A stretch of DNA of 64,000 nt, taken from positions 1,489,529 through 1,553,528 of the forward strand of contig VWZS01000638.1 in NCBI GenBank assembly GCA_013397075.1, given 5' to 3'. This stretch comes from Rhabdornis inornatus (lineage: Eukaryota > Chordata > Aves > Passeriformes > Rhabdornithidae). This document shows positions 48,864-61,895 of the stretch, piece by piece. Both the position numbers and the translations under genes were made by a program. Below the pieces are notes generated by a model. It did no database searches, was not told the DNA's origin, and worked only from the letters and a program-made list of their open reading frames with translations. Position 1 is the stretch's first letter. Each line of letters begins with the position of its first letter.

Positions 48864-51800
48864 GTTGTGGCAATAGAAGAGAGAGTAGGAGAGGAAAAGA
48901 AGGTAAGGCCAGGAAAGGCCTGGCTCTCTCCTCACTGACACCACTAACTTTAGTGGGTTTGCTCTAATGTGCTCTAAGCTCTGTCTAGTAAGATCTCACA
49001 TCATTGCCAAGGGCTTTGCCAATGAAAAGCATTCAACCTTGTACAATGATGCAGCAACAGAGCCTAAAGAATAAACAAGATTCGGTTTTGTACCTCTGAA
49101 GTCCTGAATCTTCTTTAGACTTTCAGTTATTGAACCTTTCTGTACAATGACATTAATTACTCCAAAAGTTATTTTAAGCATGGTCAGATGACTTAATGCT
49201 TTTGGTGAAAGTCCAGCATGTAGTTTTCTTACAGCCAACACTTTAGATGTGAATCATTTCCCAGAAAAAATATTTTTTATTTCTGCTACTTTTGCCATAT
49301 TGGGATGCTTTTACTTGTGAAGATTGACTTGCAAGATTCCTGACTAGAAAGTACAAATTAACCACTACATTCAGAAGGGAAATTAAGACAGAAAGATTGA
49401 GTTGGATTATTTTATCTTCTTTGATGCTAAATAGTACTGTATCCTAAATTACAAGAGCTCTTTGCAGAGAAAGATAAGAACTTAATTTGAGTAATATTTA
49501 TGGAATCTAACTATCAATTATTTGCAAAGGAGAAGGCTTTGTCAGTGCCAGGAACTGAACCTACATCAACATAAGCACCAGGATTTAGCTATATACCTGT
49601 CTTTCTTTAGCTGTATTTTTGAGTCAGTAGGACATGTAAAAATATAATCTTGAAATGAGACATTCGTTTGAGGTCATGATGCTCCTGTGAAATTTGTCAA
49701 AGGAGATAAAAGAAAAGTGAAACTTTCCAGAGGAGTACATAGTCATTAGGGAGTGAGTATGAGGTCATTGGGATGAGAAAGGGACAGTGCATCGTGGCTG
49801 GAAACAAAGCCAGAACTAAAACTAGCTAAAATATGGTTACATTTGATTCATCTTTCACTCTCACTGGTTTTCTACCAGTTTTCTCTATCCTTCAGTGAAT
49901 TAGTTTTGCAATCAGGAGCTAGAAGAACCAAATCTAGTGAAAGGAACATAAAGAAAAATAAGTCAGTGCTGAACACCATGAAACTACACTTGCTCGCTTT
50001 GTCTTTCCAGCTCACCTTGTTATTGCTGAAGACATGCAGGGGGATTGAAAAGGAACACTGGTATAGTGCAGGGAGAAATTAGTTCCAGTATAACACCTTA
50101 AATACCAAAACTACAGTTTCTGTAGGATCCTTGAAAATGGAAGTACTTGTAAGCAGTAACGCTGTTTTATGAAACAAAGAGGATGCAATCCTTCTCTTAT
50201 GGGGCTGATGATGCCCTGTGTGGTCATGGTTTTCAAAAGGGAATATAGTTTCTGAGTAAATTTTTTTTCACTTCTCACTTGCTAAATTTCAGTGCCCTTT
50301 TTGGGGAAGTTCAAAGGTTTTAAAAGTTCATTTCCATTAAAAGAGAAGTTTTTCTTATAGTAACCAGAACTACTCCTTTCTTTTATTATTTCCAACTTGT
50401 TTAACTTTGCCTAATGATTGAAACTTTTGCATCAGTTGAAGATGCTTTTGAATGGTTTATATTATTTTGCAATCCTGCTGTCCTTTTGATTCACTAGGCT
50501 TCTTCTCTGTGTCACGTGGGAATACTATAAGCTTTAAAAGGGCTGTGGCAATGTTGATCTGGCCTTTAAATTTTAGGTACTCACTGACTTTTTTGAGCCA
50601 AAACATCCACTATTATTTAAGCATATAAATCCAGTTCAGCAGAAAAGCAGTAGGATGAATAAGTATTCTTACGATTGTGTAGAGTTTTTCATTTTTCTTA
50701 CAGGTGCCATAACGTGTAAGCTTAATGGTGACTCAGTAAATCCTAACTGCTAGATGCACTTTGTCTGCAAAATCATTCTTCCCAGTGCTGGGCCAGTGTT
50801 TTTCACATCATGTCATCCCCTTCATCAGTCTGGGCCTAGCCCTGCTCAGGATCTATGGTGGTTATTAAAAAAAAAAAAGAGTATTGTGGAAAAATACTTG
50901 TCTTAGGCATCATTGGCCAGTGGAGGGCTTAAATGGTATCAGAGCAAATGAGAAAGTAGAACCAAGTAATTCCTATAAAATGCATTTCTAAAGGATCTCT
51001 TTTATTCCCGTGCTGGATGTTAAAAATCACAGCCCTTTTAAATTCTCAAGTCTTCAACACCTATCACTCATTTTTTATTCATTTACGTGCTAATAAATCT
51101 CAAAGCCTGGAGGACTTTGAAGAAATCTTTTGATCATCTGAAAGCGGAGATTCTGGGTTTTGTCTTGGACATAGGCATCAGTATGAATATATTTAGTGTG
51201 AGTTGTTAGATATTTATTTCTGTAGTTACAAGTTATTTAGCTGTATTTGAAATTAAGAACCCAGTATTCCAATTAATAGTTAAAATGTATCAAGGAAAAT
51301 AGTGTTCAGGCATACTCTGTTGGTACCCAGAATTTGACTTAATAAGATCATAAATATTTTCAAATAACTAGCCTTAAGTAGTTAATTGTAGCTTATCCTA
51401 CAATTAAATCTGGTACTGATATACATAAACTGAATCAAATAGCATAGAAAACAAAGCTTCCACACAAGAAAGCCACCTAAACACCAAAATCCTTGTAATT
51501 TTTCATCTTTGCTGCTTTTATCTGATTTGGTACAGCTAAAGGAGCTGGAGAATGCCCAGATGAGGTTAAATAATTTTTCAGATATTTTAGATGTGCAGTT
51601 GAAGAAATTTTCATTTAACAACTTGTCCAAATCAACTTTGTCATTATCCACAAAAATATAATTGAAAAAAATGAAAAAATAAACTGCAACCTCCTGCACT
51701 ATTAGTATTTATACAGATTTAGTGAGGATATAGATGCCAGCAGTATGATATTTCTTTCTTTTAGGTCTTCTGTAGCAAAACCTTTTAGAGTTCTTTCCAT

Positions 51801-54430
51801 TGAGAGAGATTTTTTGGATAAAATATCACCATTGCTCTCATTGAAACTTTGGGCAAAATGTATCCCAAATGAAATTGAATTTTTTGTGGTTTGGGAAAGT
51901 TGGATTAATTTTTTCCCTTGTTTTTTTCTTTTAAATTCCTCTGAACTCCTCATTGCTTGCCAGAAAAGGAGATGCCAAAATAACCCAAGGAGGCTGTGCA
52001 GCCTCTCCAGAAGTGAGAAGTACAGCAAGTTTAGTGAGAGTTGCTGTTCACTCATTTTCCCCATTTGTGAAATGTAAAAAAGTTTCATGTCTGCATCCAG
52101 GATAAAATCCTAAATGGAAGTATAATGAAGTCACTTTCACAATTCTTTTTGTCTAAAATGGGTCTGAGTTTTCCCTTTATTTCTAAATTATTACCTAAAC
52201 TGACTCTCTCGTGACTTGGCTTAATTATTTGCAATTTCTCATCATCTGTTAGTTGCTTATGTCTCTCATGTGTTCCTTCTTGACTTCTGATACCACTTCA
52301 TAACTTTTCGAATGAATTTCCTAAACTCATTCCAGCATTCTAGGTGTTGTTTATCCCTCTAGCAGTTAGACAGCAGGGCATTAAATACATTGCTATCAAT
52401 TTAGACTTCATAGTTGTTTTAACTTTCTATTCAGTATCATAAAACTGCTATGCAATCAACTGTGATCACTCTAAGGACAATACCCACAAAAAATAAATTA
52501 TTGTATATGATTTTCTCTGTGCAGCTTCAGAACAGTATTGCTTTAAACCAGATAAATTTGATGTATGTCTCATTTAGAATTGGTGATAATAAAATAAACA
52601 ACATCCTTGCTGTTTTTTTCCTAATCTTAGTGATACAAAGCATAAAACGAAATGGTTTTATGCGGAAATAGCTGCATATTATGGACCTGTGTGGGACTGA
52701 ATATCTTTCTCTGTGCGTCTGTCTTTCTCTACTTGTTTGGCTGTGATCTTTTGCCATACTACCACTTGCAAATGGATCTGAGCACTGGAATCTCCTGGAT
52801 ATGGTTGTATTATAGTCCAAACTGGCTATGTCTCTGGAAGATTTGAATGATTCTATGATAACTGAAAAATTTTGTCCTAGTACATAAGGTTTAAAAAAAG
52901 GCTTTCTGTCCATTAGTGGTTTGTATCAATGGTTCTTAAGGTCATGGTCTATTGAAAAATTTAAACAAAATATTTATCTGACAAGGGCTGCACTTTATTT
53001 CTACATTATTCTCAAGATTTTGGATCCTTTTTTCAATTATGACCGTATTTATGGTTAGTCATACATTAGCCCTGAAATCACATTATGACATATATGTTTG
53101 TTTTGTTTGTTTGACTTCAGGGCTGAGATACAGGTGGCTTTGTAATTGTTGAATCTCCTGGGCAGTGTGTGCTGTTGAAATGCCTGAAGACTGGCAGTGA
53201 CATTGTTCACAGTCGTTGTTCTCCTGTGCTATTTGTGTACAAATTATGGGCTGTAGGTCCATTTCTTATTCACACTAGAGGGCTCCTTCACACTTGCTTA
53301 GCAGTGTGGCAGCACTTAAAAGTCAGAGCAGTGGAAACATGCTGCAGTGCAAGAGTTTGCCTGCATTTCAGGACATTACAGGCTCCTGTGTCTTCCCCTC
53401 ACAGAAATTGGTTCTGCATATTGTAACACTGTCACCTCATGAGCAATGTCAGAATGGCCTGCGATCATTTTCTCTCCTTTTTACCACAGAAGGTGGAAAG
53501 AACAGAAACACTATAGAACTATTTCTGAGAAAAGAAGAGTTAAGATTTGCTCCCTGTTTAGCCTAAAGGTACTTGGGAGAATAATAAATGTCATAATCAA
53601 GCCAGCTGATAAACTGGAAATCTTACCTTGAATGTTTCCTAGAATTAGGTAAGATTGTTTGAGACTATTAAAAATCACTTGGACTTGTCTTTCTGCCTTT
53701 GGAGTGGAGGAGTTAATTTCAGTACTGGGGACCAGTGTTTTTGCAGGTTGAGGAAAATGCTTGTGCTAACTCTGCATGTTGCAGTAGTCTTCCTGTCAGT
53801 ATTTGTATCTTGGACTACAGTAGGTCAGATAACAGAAAAGAACTAGAAAATTAGAAGAACGCTTAACTGTTAGAAGAAGGCATCCCCATGTGATAACTAC
53901 TCTTAATCTTTTTTTGGCTAGAATTTCAGGTCGTTTTGGCCTGTAAATACAGCTCTGAGATTTGAAAATTAGGTTGTTAGACAAGATGTGTAAATCAGAA
54001 AGCAAAAAAACTTCTCAAATATCTGTCCTGTTCTCCGTTATCTGTCCTCTTTTCCACAATATTAATAGTTTTCTTAGTTTTCTATACAGAAATTACTTAG
54101 TATTAATCAGCTTAGGCTTTCTTAATGTTTAATTTAAATGAAGTATTTTGGCAGAAAAACCTGAAATTTAGTGACAAAATAGCTGTGTGCTGTAGTTCAG
54201 TAACCTCTTGTTATTCTAAAATAACTGAATTCTCTTCAGTGTGAGAGGCTCTGTAGTAAACAGCGTCTATTCAAATAACAATATCAGAAATTGTTCCCAA
54301 AACACTGAGTTGTGTTGATATTTTAAAACATTGCTACTGTTTTCCACAGCTTCATCGCTTAAGCTCTGCCCTGCTTTTTGTCAGCTTTATGCTTGGGAAA
54401 TGTCACTGGAGTGACAGCTGGTGGAGTGAA

Positions 54431-54490
54431 GGCAAAGAGTGGAGAAGAAGCACTGAAAAAGGCAAAGAGCAGAGACAAAGCACCGAAAAA
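54431..54490. repeat. Tandem 30-bp duplication
   Basis: Two adjacent 30-base units, both beginning GGCAAAGAG and ending GAAAAA, differ at 5 of 30 positions. The plus frame across it repeats a 10-residue pattern, but no gene is recognised there. Confidence 0.9.
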
Positions 54491-54639
54491 ATGCTTGGAA
54501 CGTGTTCCTGTGTTGTAGGGAGAATGGATGCCAGAAATAAAGAAAACAGCACATGGGTTTTAATATGCACAACGTGTTCCATCCTATGTAAAAGAGTGTT
54601 CAGTGCTGGTTGCATTTAAACATCCATGCACAATGGGCA

Positions 54640-54740
54640 GCACATTTGTCAGGACTCTTTGTCATTCTTCAATAATGCAGCAACAAGGGAGATTATCTTT
54701 CTCCTACTCCAGGATGACGTCACTGCACAGATAAGCAGGA
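54640..54740. promoter_or_regulatory. Candidate enhancer: CRE flanked by GATA sites
   Basis: A perfect palindromic cAMP-response element TGACGTCA is at 54715-54722, AGATAAG at 54729-54735, and a reverse GATA site (TTATCT) about 20 bases before the CRE. A CpG-containing CRE is uncommon by chance in such AT-rich, CpG-poor DNA. It lies inside the large IGF1 intron. Activity is inference. Confidence 0.3.
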
Positions 54741-55994
54741 CTTAGAAAAGGTTTATGTTCTTAGCACTAGATTTAAAAAATATAATGCTCCTTTTGATAC
54801 AGTAATTTCTAGCTCTACTAATTTTCAATTTTTATCTTGCAAGATCGTTAGGAAATTCAGAAATAATTTCTCTGGTTGGAGAGGAAAAGAGTGGGGTGAT
54901 CTAAGGATAAATAAGCCCTCTGCTGCAGAGTTCCTCTACCACTGTATCACATCTGGCAAGCATCCACAAGGTCTTTCAAAGTGACACGCTGTAAAATTGC
55001 TAAAAAATCAGTCTTTAAAAACTCAAAATATTGTCAAATTTTTGTGTTGAAGTTGGTAGAGTTGGTAGTAGTTATTGAGTACTTGTTTCCTGATAGAACC
55101 AACATTTTAAATTTATTATTTCACATTTTAAGCTTTCACGTTAGACACCATACTGGATCAAGAGAAAGTACCAGTGACAGGACACTTGTTCTTTCCTTTT
55201 AATCAAAAGAAAACAGATATTATTGTACCATATCCTGCATCTTGCTCAGATTCATTTTGACTCATTTCCTTACAGAAATTGCTGAAAATTCTCCAGAGTT
55301 CTTCAGGGACAATTCATTCATTATTGTCTCTTTGCTCTGGCACAATTTTATTAAGTTGTATTTAGTGGATGTAGAAAAAGAAAGATGAAGAGTTAGCTCT
55401 TCTGGATGGCCTATATGGCATCTGCTATAGCTCAAACCGGAGTCAGTGGGGGGAAGCCCAATCCCTAAAGAACAATTCATCCTGACTTATTTCACAAAGT
55501 GCATATAAGTGTTTGAGAATTAAATACTTCTGCAAAAGCAAACTAAATATCCACTATCATCAACTGAGCAACAGAACACAAAGTTTAGTAATCATACACA
55601 TAAATTCTGATTGTTTGGCACGGTAATATTGCCACTAATTGTTGGAGCAGGTAATGACACCTAATCTTCAGATTGCCTGACATTTTCTAATTTTAATCTC
55701 TGCTTTAATGCTGTTATAACTTAGCCAAACCTTAACTGCCTGGGTTTCAGGTTTTGTGAATTGTGCATATTCTATAGGTTCATGAGGTGTTTTGTTTTCT
55801 TCTTGTGAAGGAGTTGGAAAGAAAAAGGTGCAGCTGAAACCATTGAGTAATTTCTGACAGTAAGATTGGAAGCTATACGATTTTGTCCCTGTTCAAATGT
55901 AACCCTCTCTTCCCTGAAGTGTGGGCCTGTTTCACTGAACAACCTTTGTGTTTCCGCCATGCAAAGGTGGAATTTGGGGAAAAGGCAAAAATGA

Positions 55995-56046
55995 ATCATG
56001 GTTAGGGTTGGAAGGGACCTTAAAGATCCTCTAGTTCCAACCCCCT
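55995..56046 (-). mobile_element. Very short CR1 LINE 3' terminus
   Basis: The plus strand contains TCATGGTTAGGGTTGGAAGG, GACCTTAAAGATCCTCTAGT and TCCAACCCCC, the reverse complement of the last 50 bp of CR1. The sequence beyond it does not continue as CR1. It is well preserved for so short a piece. It is the only CR1 recognised here in sense orientation to IGF1. Confidence 0.85.
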
Positions 56047-59000
56047 GGAGATTACATTGGTTCAGATGTTTTTCTTGTTATACTCCCCTCATGATAATTT
56101 CAAGGAATTGTCATCTAGCAACTTTCCTGCTGTTTAGAGTGGCTGCCATCATTTGTTACTGCTGCCATAGGTGAACCTGCTGTCTGATATTAACATTTCC
56201 CCATGTGAACATTGATGTGAGATTTCTCTTAAAAACATTTTTTTCTTGGAATCTACTGGTACTGAAGTTAAACAAGGTGTGGCTGCTTTGTGGTCAGGTG
56301 GGTTGGTGTGGGTGTTCCTGTAGAGATGCTTCACTAGTCTGTACTAATCAGGGCTGCAAAATCTATATTCATGTATCTGTCCACTGACGGGCAATGGCTA
56401 CTACATGGGGCAGTCACTGCCCAGCCCAGATCTGGTAAGAAAAATGTGACAAGGTTGCATGTGCTGTGTGCTTGTGAGAGGAGAGCTGTCCTTGAAACCT
56501 GGTTCAAACATGATTCACCCTCAAAGGAGTCAAAGTCCTAGTTCAGGTAAGGTAGCTGCCAAACACAGAACTTTGTTAGCAACTTTTAAAGGCTCCTCTG
56601 TCTTAAATTATATTTTCTTCTGATTCATTGTTTTCACCTCTTTCTAAATGAGGTTTTTCTGCCTTTTTTGTAACACCTTTCTCTTATTGCTAATTCTCAC
56701 CTTCTTTTCTCCTTGATGCAATTCTGTTGTATAATGAATGTATTTAAAAGATATGTACTAGGGTATTGACTCCTTTAAATTCATGATGGATATCTCAAAG
56801 CTCAGACTAAGACTTTTTTCTATTGTTTCTATATTAAGAATACTGGAAACTTTTGACCAGAGTTTCTATTAAATTTGAAAGTGCAAAACTTTTTTCAAGT
56901 GATTTTTCCAAATCAAAATTACTTAGCAATTCTGAAAAATAATGCCTTCACAGCTCATCAGCACTGTATTGACCCAGAACTGACAGATATCCTAACTACA
57001 GGGAAGTCACTGAGTTCAGAAAATTAACCTCATGGGAATATTGATAGAAATGGAACTAGGAAAAGAGCATGCAAGGCAAGTGTGCTCTTCTCTGAGGTAG
57101 TTTTTTTGATTTATTGGCAGAATGTTGTGGGAAATAAAAGAAATTGCTTACTAGGCTCTACCACTTTATTGAGAGGATGCGAAGGAAGTGTGAAAAGTGG
57201 AATGTGTGGGGAATTAGAGTGAGAGCACAGTATTTTGTTGCTGGCAGATGTGTGCTAGGCTTCACCATTTTACTGGGGTGGTACAATTTAGTTGTTATGA
57301 CACATCCAGGAAGAAAAACAGAAAACATGAGCTGAAGGCTTGGAGAAAATTAAATGATGATGACTCAGAACTTACACCCCAAAGTAAAATGAAGATTGAA
57401 ACACTGCACCAATTTGTTTAGGAGAGGAATCTGATGCAAACGTGAAAAAATGAGCTTCCTTCAAGTAATTGAAGCTTTGCACTGATCTTCAGATGAGAAG
57501 GGTAACATTAAAAAGTTAGTGTCAAGGTGAAAAGCCAGGATGATTGCAGATAAACTGCAAACTGAACTTATGTTTTTGCTGTCATTTTATTTTCAAAGTA
57601 TTCTTTTTGTTCATTGTGCAGTCAGCCCCACATCTGCTTCTGCTGAAAACTGAGGAAAAGTGTTTCAGTGCCTAAAAGTGTTATTGTTTGACTCGTTTGG
57701 CTGGGAGAATGAGTCTCAAGTAACCTATGAACTCTGTGCCATATTCCTGCAGTAAGCAGAGGGCCTGCTGGGGTGATCTACTTAACTTGCCATTAAGTTT
57801 TATGTAAACTGTTATAACATTGTTTAAAAACGGTTTACAGGATTCTCTGCAGTAATATGCCGTATATTAACTTCTAGACTGAAAGTAGTAGCCAATTTGT
57901 ATCCCTTATGTAAACAGATCTCTTTTTTTTTTGTATTTACTGAGCTGTCTTCCTAAGTTTGATAGACTATTACCTATAATTTATCATCAGTACTGCAATG
58001 TGACACTTTGCTTAAAACTTTAACCCTTGCAATATTCGGGTTATGTGTGGGTAAGCTTCTAAAAAGTAGTATTTTGTTGGACTTGAATTGTTACCTGACT
58101 CAGGGGATTTCAAAAGCCGTTTTAAAAGGTGAATAAACATCATTGCCTCATTTTCACACATGGTGAAAGTAAGATAAATACAGATAAAATTAGTTGGTTG
58201 AAGGTTATGTAAACCAGTTAGCCCCATAGCCAGAAATAGTCTTAGCCTTCCACCTGCTTACTCTTTATCTATTTTCTATCTAAAGAAACACTTTATCTGT
58301 TCTCCGAAATATAGAAGATGGGAGATGGTTTACAGCAATTAGGCTTCTCATATTAGAAAGTCTAATTTCTGGATTCTTGGAATGCACAGAAAGGGACTGC
58401 ACTAGTCATAATTGCATACTGCTGGACTCCTACATTTCAACATCTCATAATTTCTTTTTTATGGTTGCAAAATTTATAATTAAATTTTCTGTACATTTAA
58501 GAAATTAGCTAGCAACAAGATCATCTTATGCAGCTTGTCAATCAAGTGGCTGTGGGCTTGATTCTGTAAGTAATCTGTGTCCAGAAGTCTTGTGCACTTG
58601 AAGTAGCATTTATAATTGCCTGGTGTTGGAAGGCAAGATGGTGGTCTGGTTTCCAGAGAAATTCAGGTATTTTTATCTTTGCCAAGGAAGCTGTAATACT
58701 GTCTACCCCAGATGAAAATGTTGCATGGAGCACATCATCCTTTATCTTCTGAAAGCATAGCCTCAAATCTCACTGAATACAGGGCAGCCTAAGAAGCACG
58801 GAGAGTTTTACTTCATATTTTTATGCATCATAAAGACAGTGCTAGTGTTCTCCTTGATGCATTATAAGGAGAGCAAAGGCTACCCTGCTTTACACCACTG
58901 CTGCTGACTGTCATCACAGAAAGGCACAATCAGACTGACATTAGTTCCTCTGGCTTATAGGTCCAACGTGCTGATATTCCAAAAGGACAATTAATAGATT

Positions 59001-59073
59001 ACACCATCTCTCCGCACCATTTGTCACCACAGGCAAAGGGTACGTGTCATTCCCTTTACTAGTACCTGGCAAT

Positions 59074-59275
59074 GCTGAGCTCTGTTTATCACCAGCCACT
59101 TGGCGACTAGGACTATTCTTGGTCACAGCTGTTGCCCTGCAGAGTAGCTACTCTGGAATTTCTGCAGCTCAGAGGAATGAGGCAATTTCTGTTGTTCCAG
59201 TGAGAGCAGGAATAGGCTAATGATTCTCTGGAAAGGAACTTAGGGTTGGAATAAAGGAGAGGAGGATTGCAATCC
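59074..59275. repeat. Unclassified 200-bp repeat, copy 1
   Basis: It shares TTTATCACCAGCCACTTGGC, TTCTTGGTC, TCCTGCA/CCCTGCA, AATTTCTGCAGCTCA, GAATGAGGCAATTTCTGT, GCTAATGA, TGGAAAGG and AGAGGAGGATT with a second segment at 61684-61895, in the same order and orientation. Sequence before and after the shared part is unrelated. I do not recognise the family. It could be an old interspersed element or the trace of a local duplication. Confidence 0.8.
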
Positions 59276-60805
59276 CAATTTCTGTTGCATGTTGTTCTCC
59301 ATTGCTTGTAGTTGTTGGACCAAACCTGTATTAAGTTCACTCGGGCTGATAGCTGCACCATTTACTCTGCAATTTGGGTGTGCTATCTTTTTTTTTTCTT
59401 TTATTGACTGCATACATTTTGGTGCATTTTGGCCTATGTCTAATGTAAAAGCCCAAGTGTATTGTGTCCATTTAAATGACCACATTTAACTCTCTTGCTA
59501 GACTATATCACTGTGAGTTAGATTGGTGATGAAACATGTTCTTACTGTGTCTGTTTTCTGAATCCAAACTTCCAGTGTTAACATTGGCTTAACAAGCTTT
59601 ATATTTTCTGTTTCCTTTATTAAAGAAATACAAAGAGATCATATTTCAAAATAAATCTCCTGAACTGCACTTTATTTAACAGCTGACACAGCTGAGATTT
59701 TAAGCAGCTGAATGCACATATAATGCATTTTAAGAAGTGACATTGCTATGGTTATGAGTTACACAACAATATGATGTCAGTCCTCTGATTGGTGCCATGG
59801 TATTTAGCAATGCCACTTGGACAGGAAAGTTCACACACAGAAGCCTGTCCAACAGTTCTAAGAATTTTATATCTTTTGAAGTATTCAATATATTTCTTTA
59901 TGTGTTGAAGCACTGGCCTTCCAAAACCCTTGTTTTCATTTTCCAGCAATCTCAGTGAACTTGGGGTCATTGGATTGTTTGCTTTCTCACAGGCTGCACT
60001 GAAATCAAGCAGCCATCAGCTAAATTACTATAGCTTGAATGTCTCTAAAAAGAATTCAAAGCAGACCTTTAAGACAGTGTTATAACTGTGCTTTTAACTT
60101 AGCATGAGGATGTAATACAAACTTAAGAGGTAGAGGCGGTTCAAAGGAAAGGTGGATTTTTAGTGCTGGCTCAAGATAAGAAATGATGTGACTTTAAGAT
60201 TTCAGCTGCATGCTTCAGTTTTCTGTGATTGTAGTTGTTCCAGCAAGAAAACAATCTACTTTTGATACAAATTAAGTTTTAGTTTTCCAAGCCATCTCTC
60301 CATCTCTTGAGACTATAGGGAAACAGAAAAATGAAAACTTAAGCAAGTTATTATCAATCTATACTGGCATTTTGGTAATGATAGCTTATCAATTCCTTTG
60401 ACTGGGGGGAAAAAAAAAAAACAAACAAATTGGGGTCACTTAAGACAGACTTGACCAAAAAAAATCATTTATCTGTTTAGGTTGTTCAGAACCAGCAGTT
60501 TTCCAAGTGTTGTGTACAATGTAGTGATGCAGAATAGAAAAAGAAGGAAGGAAACCAGGTGACATACCAAGTGACTTTTTATTTAGTAGATTACTGTTCA
60601 TTGTAAACAAGGCTTTGTGTTTGAAAAACATTGAACTTTTATGGTGACTGTTGAGAAATGCACTGGTGGTCTCTGCTGAACACACATCAAAAAATCACTT
60701 GAATGAATGCTCATCCAGTTGATAGTTTCAACTAACTGACTACCCGTGTGGATAAGCCTAATTCATGTAACTGCAGAGGACTGGAAATTGCTGAAGGTTT
60801 AGAAG

Positions 60806-61468
60806 GAAACTCTGAGCTGGCAGTGTGCCCTTGCAGCCAGGAGGGCCAATGGTATCCTGGGGTACATTGGGAAGAGTGTGGCCAACAGGTTGAGGCACCA
60901 GATCATCCCCCTCTACTTGGCCCTGGTGGGGCACATCTGGAGTGCTGTGTCCAGTTCTGGGCTCCTCAGCACAAGAGAGACAAGGAGCTACTGGAGAGGG
61001 CAGTGGAGGGCCACAAAGATGGTGCAGGGTCTGGAGCATCTTGCTTATGAGACACTTTGGGAACTGGGTCTGTTTATTCTAGAGAAGACTGAGAGGGGAC
61101 CTCATTAATGCTTATAAATCCCTCAAAGGTGGGTGCCAAGAGGGTGATGCCAGACTCTTTTCAGTGGTGCCTGGTGACAGGATGAGGACCAAAGGCCATA
61201 AACTGGAAACACAAGAAGTTTCACCTCAACATGAGGAAGAACTTCTTTCCATCGAGGTGGCAGAGCATTGGAACAGGCTGCCCAGGGAGGACATGGAATC
61301 TCCCTCTTTGGAGGCATTCCAAACCCATCTGAACCCGTTTCTATGTCACCTGCTCTAGGTGACCTTGCCTTGGCAGAGGGCTTGACTACATCGTTTCCAG
61401 AGGTCACATCCAACCCTAACATGACTTCCAGAAGTCCCTTCCAACCCTAACAATTCTCTGATTCTGTG
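60806..61468 (+). mobile_element. CR1 LINE: reverse transcriptase C-terminus and 3' UTR
   Basis: About 660 bp and relatively well preserved. It begins with GCAGTGTGCCCTTGCAGCCA, coding in pieces for the CR1 ORF2 end (IIPLYLALVG, then the region like HLEYCVQFWAP in another frame). The 3' UTR follows with AAGACTGAGAGGGGACCTCA, AACATGAGGAAGAACTTCTT, TTGGAACAGGCTGCCCAGGG and the AGTCCCTTCCAACCCTAACA end with CTCTGATTCTGTGA. It belongs to a subtype distinct from the copies at 13118 and 16594. It lies between the two copies of the unclassified repeat (59074, 61684), antisense to IGF1. Confidence 0.95.
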
Positions 61469-61683
61469 AACTTGGAGACGTGTTAACACAACTACAGTAC
61501 TAATTGATGAACTTTTAGTGAACAGGTTTAGGGGTTTTCTGTACCACCTTTCATGGGGTCCATCGTTAGCTGAAAAGGAAATTTAATTATTTTATCTTCT
61601 CTCTTAATTGCTTTTAACTGTTCATCTAAAATCAGATATCTTGACCAAGAGATTTCAGTAATTTAAAACTTCAAATATTTTTG

Positions 61684-61895
61684 CATTGAGTTCTATTTAT
61701 CACCAGCCACTTGGCAGCAAATATTGTTCTTGGTCCGAGCTTTGCTGCTGTCCTGCACAGAAGGTGCTCTGAAATTTCTGCAGCTCACAAGAATGAGGCA
61801 ATTTCTGTCACTCCAATGAAAATAGAAAGAAGCTAATGAGCCTTTGGAAAGGTGTTTAGATTTGAAGAAAAACAGAGGAGGATTACATTGCTTTT
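61684..61895. repeat. Unclassified 200-bp repeat, copy 2
   Basis: Direct-repeat partner of 59074-59275, about 2.6 kb away, with small indels (for example TTTGCTGCTGTCCTGCA against TGTTGCCCTGCA). The CR1 at 60806-61468 lies between the copies. Divergence by eye is roughly one base in five, so the two copies separated long ago. Confidence 0.8.

Noticed and set aside
51702..52088. Overlapping open frames on both strands (128 and 110 codons)
   Set aside because: Neither contains recognisable motifs; mutual overlap on opposite strands is typical of chance.
52660..52860. Possible CR1 end (GAATGATTCTATGATA at 52845)
   Set aside because: Only the last 16 bases fit; upstream sequence lacks the expected CR1 blocks.
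57090..57100. let-7-like TGAGGTAGT
   Set aside because: The match stops after the seed, and no hairpin-forming partner was seen.
57151..57285. Two loosely similar phrases (CTAGGCTCTACCACTTTATT and CTAGGCTTCACCATTTTACT) 103 bases apart
   Set aside because: Similarity covers only about 25 bases and could be chance.
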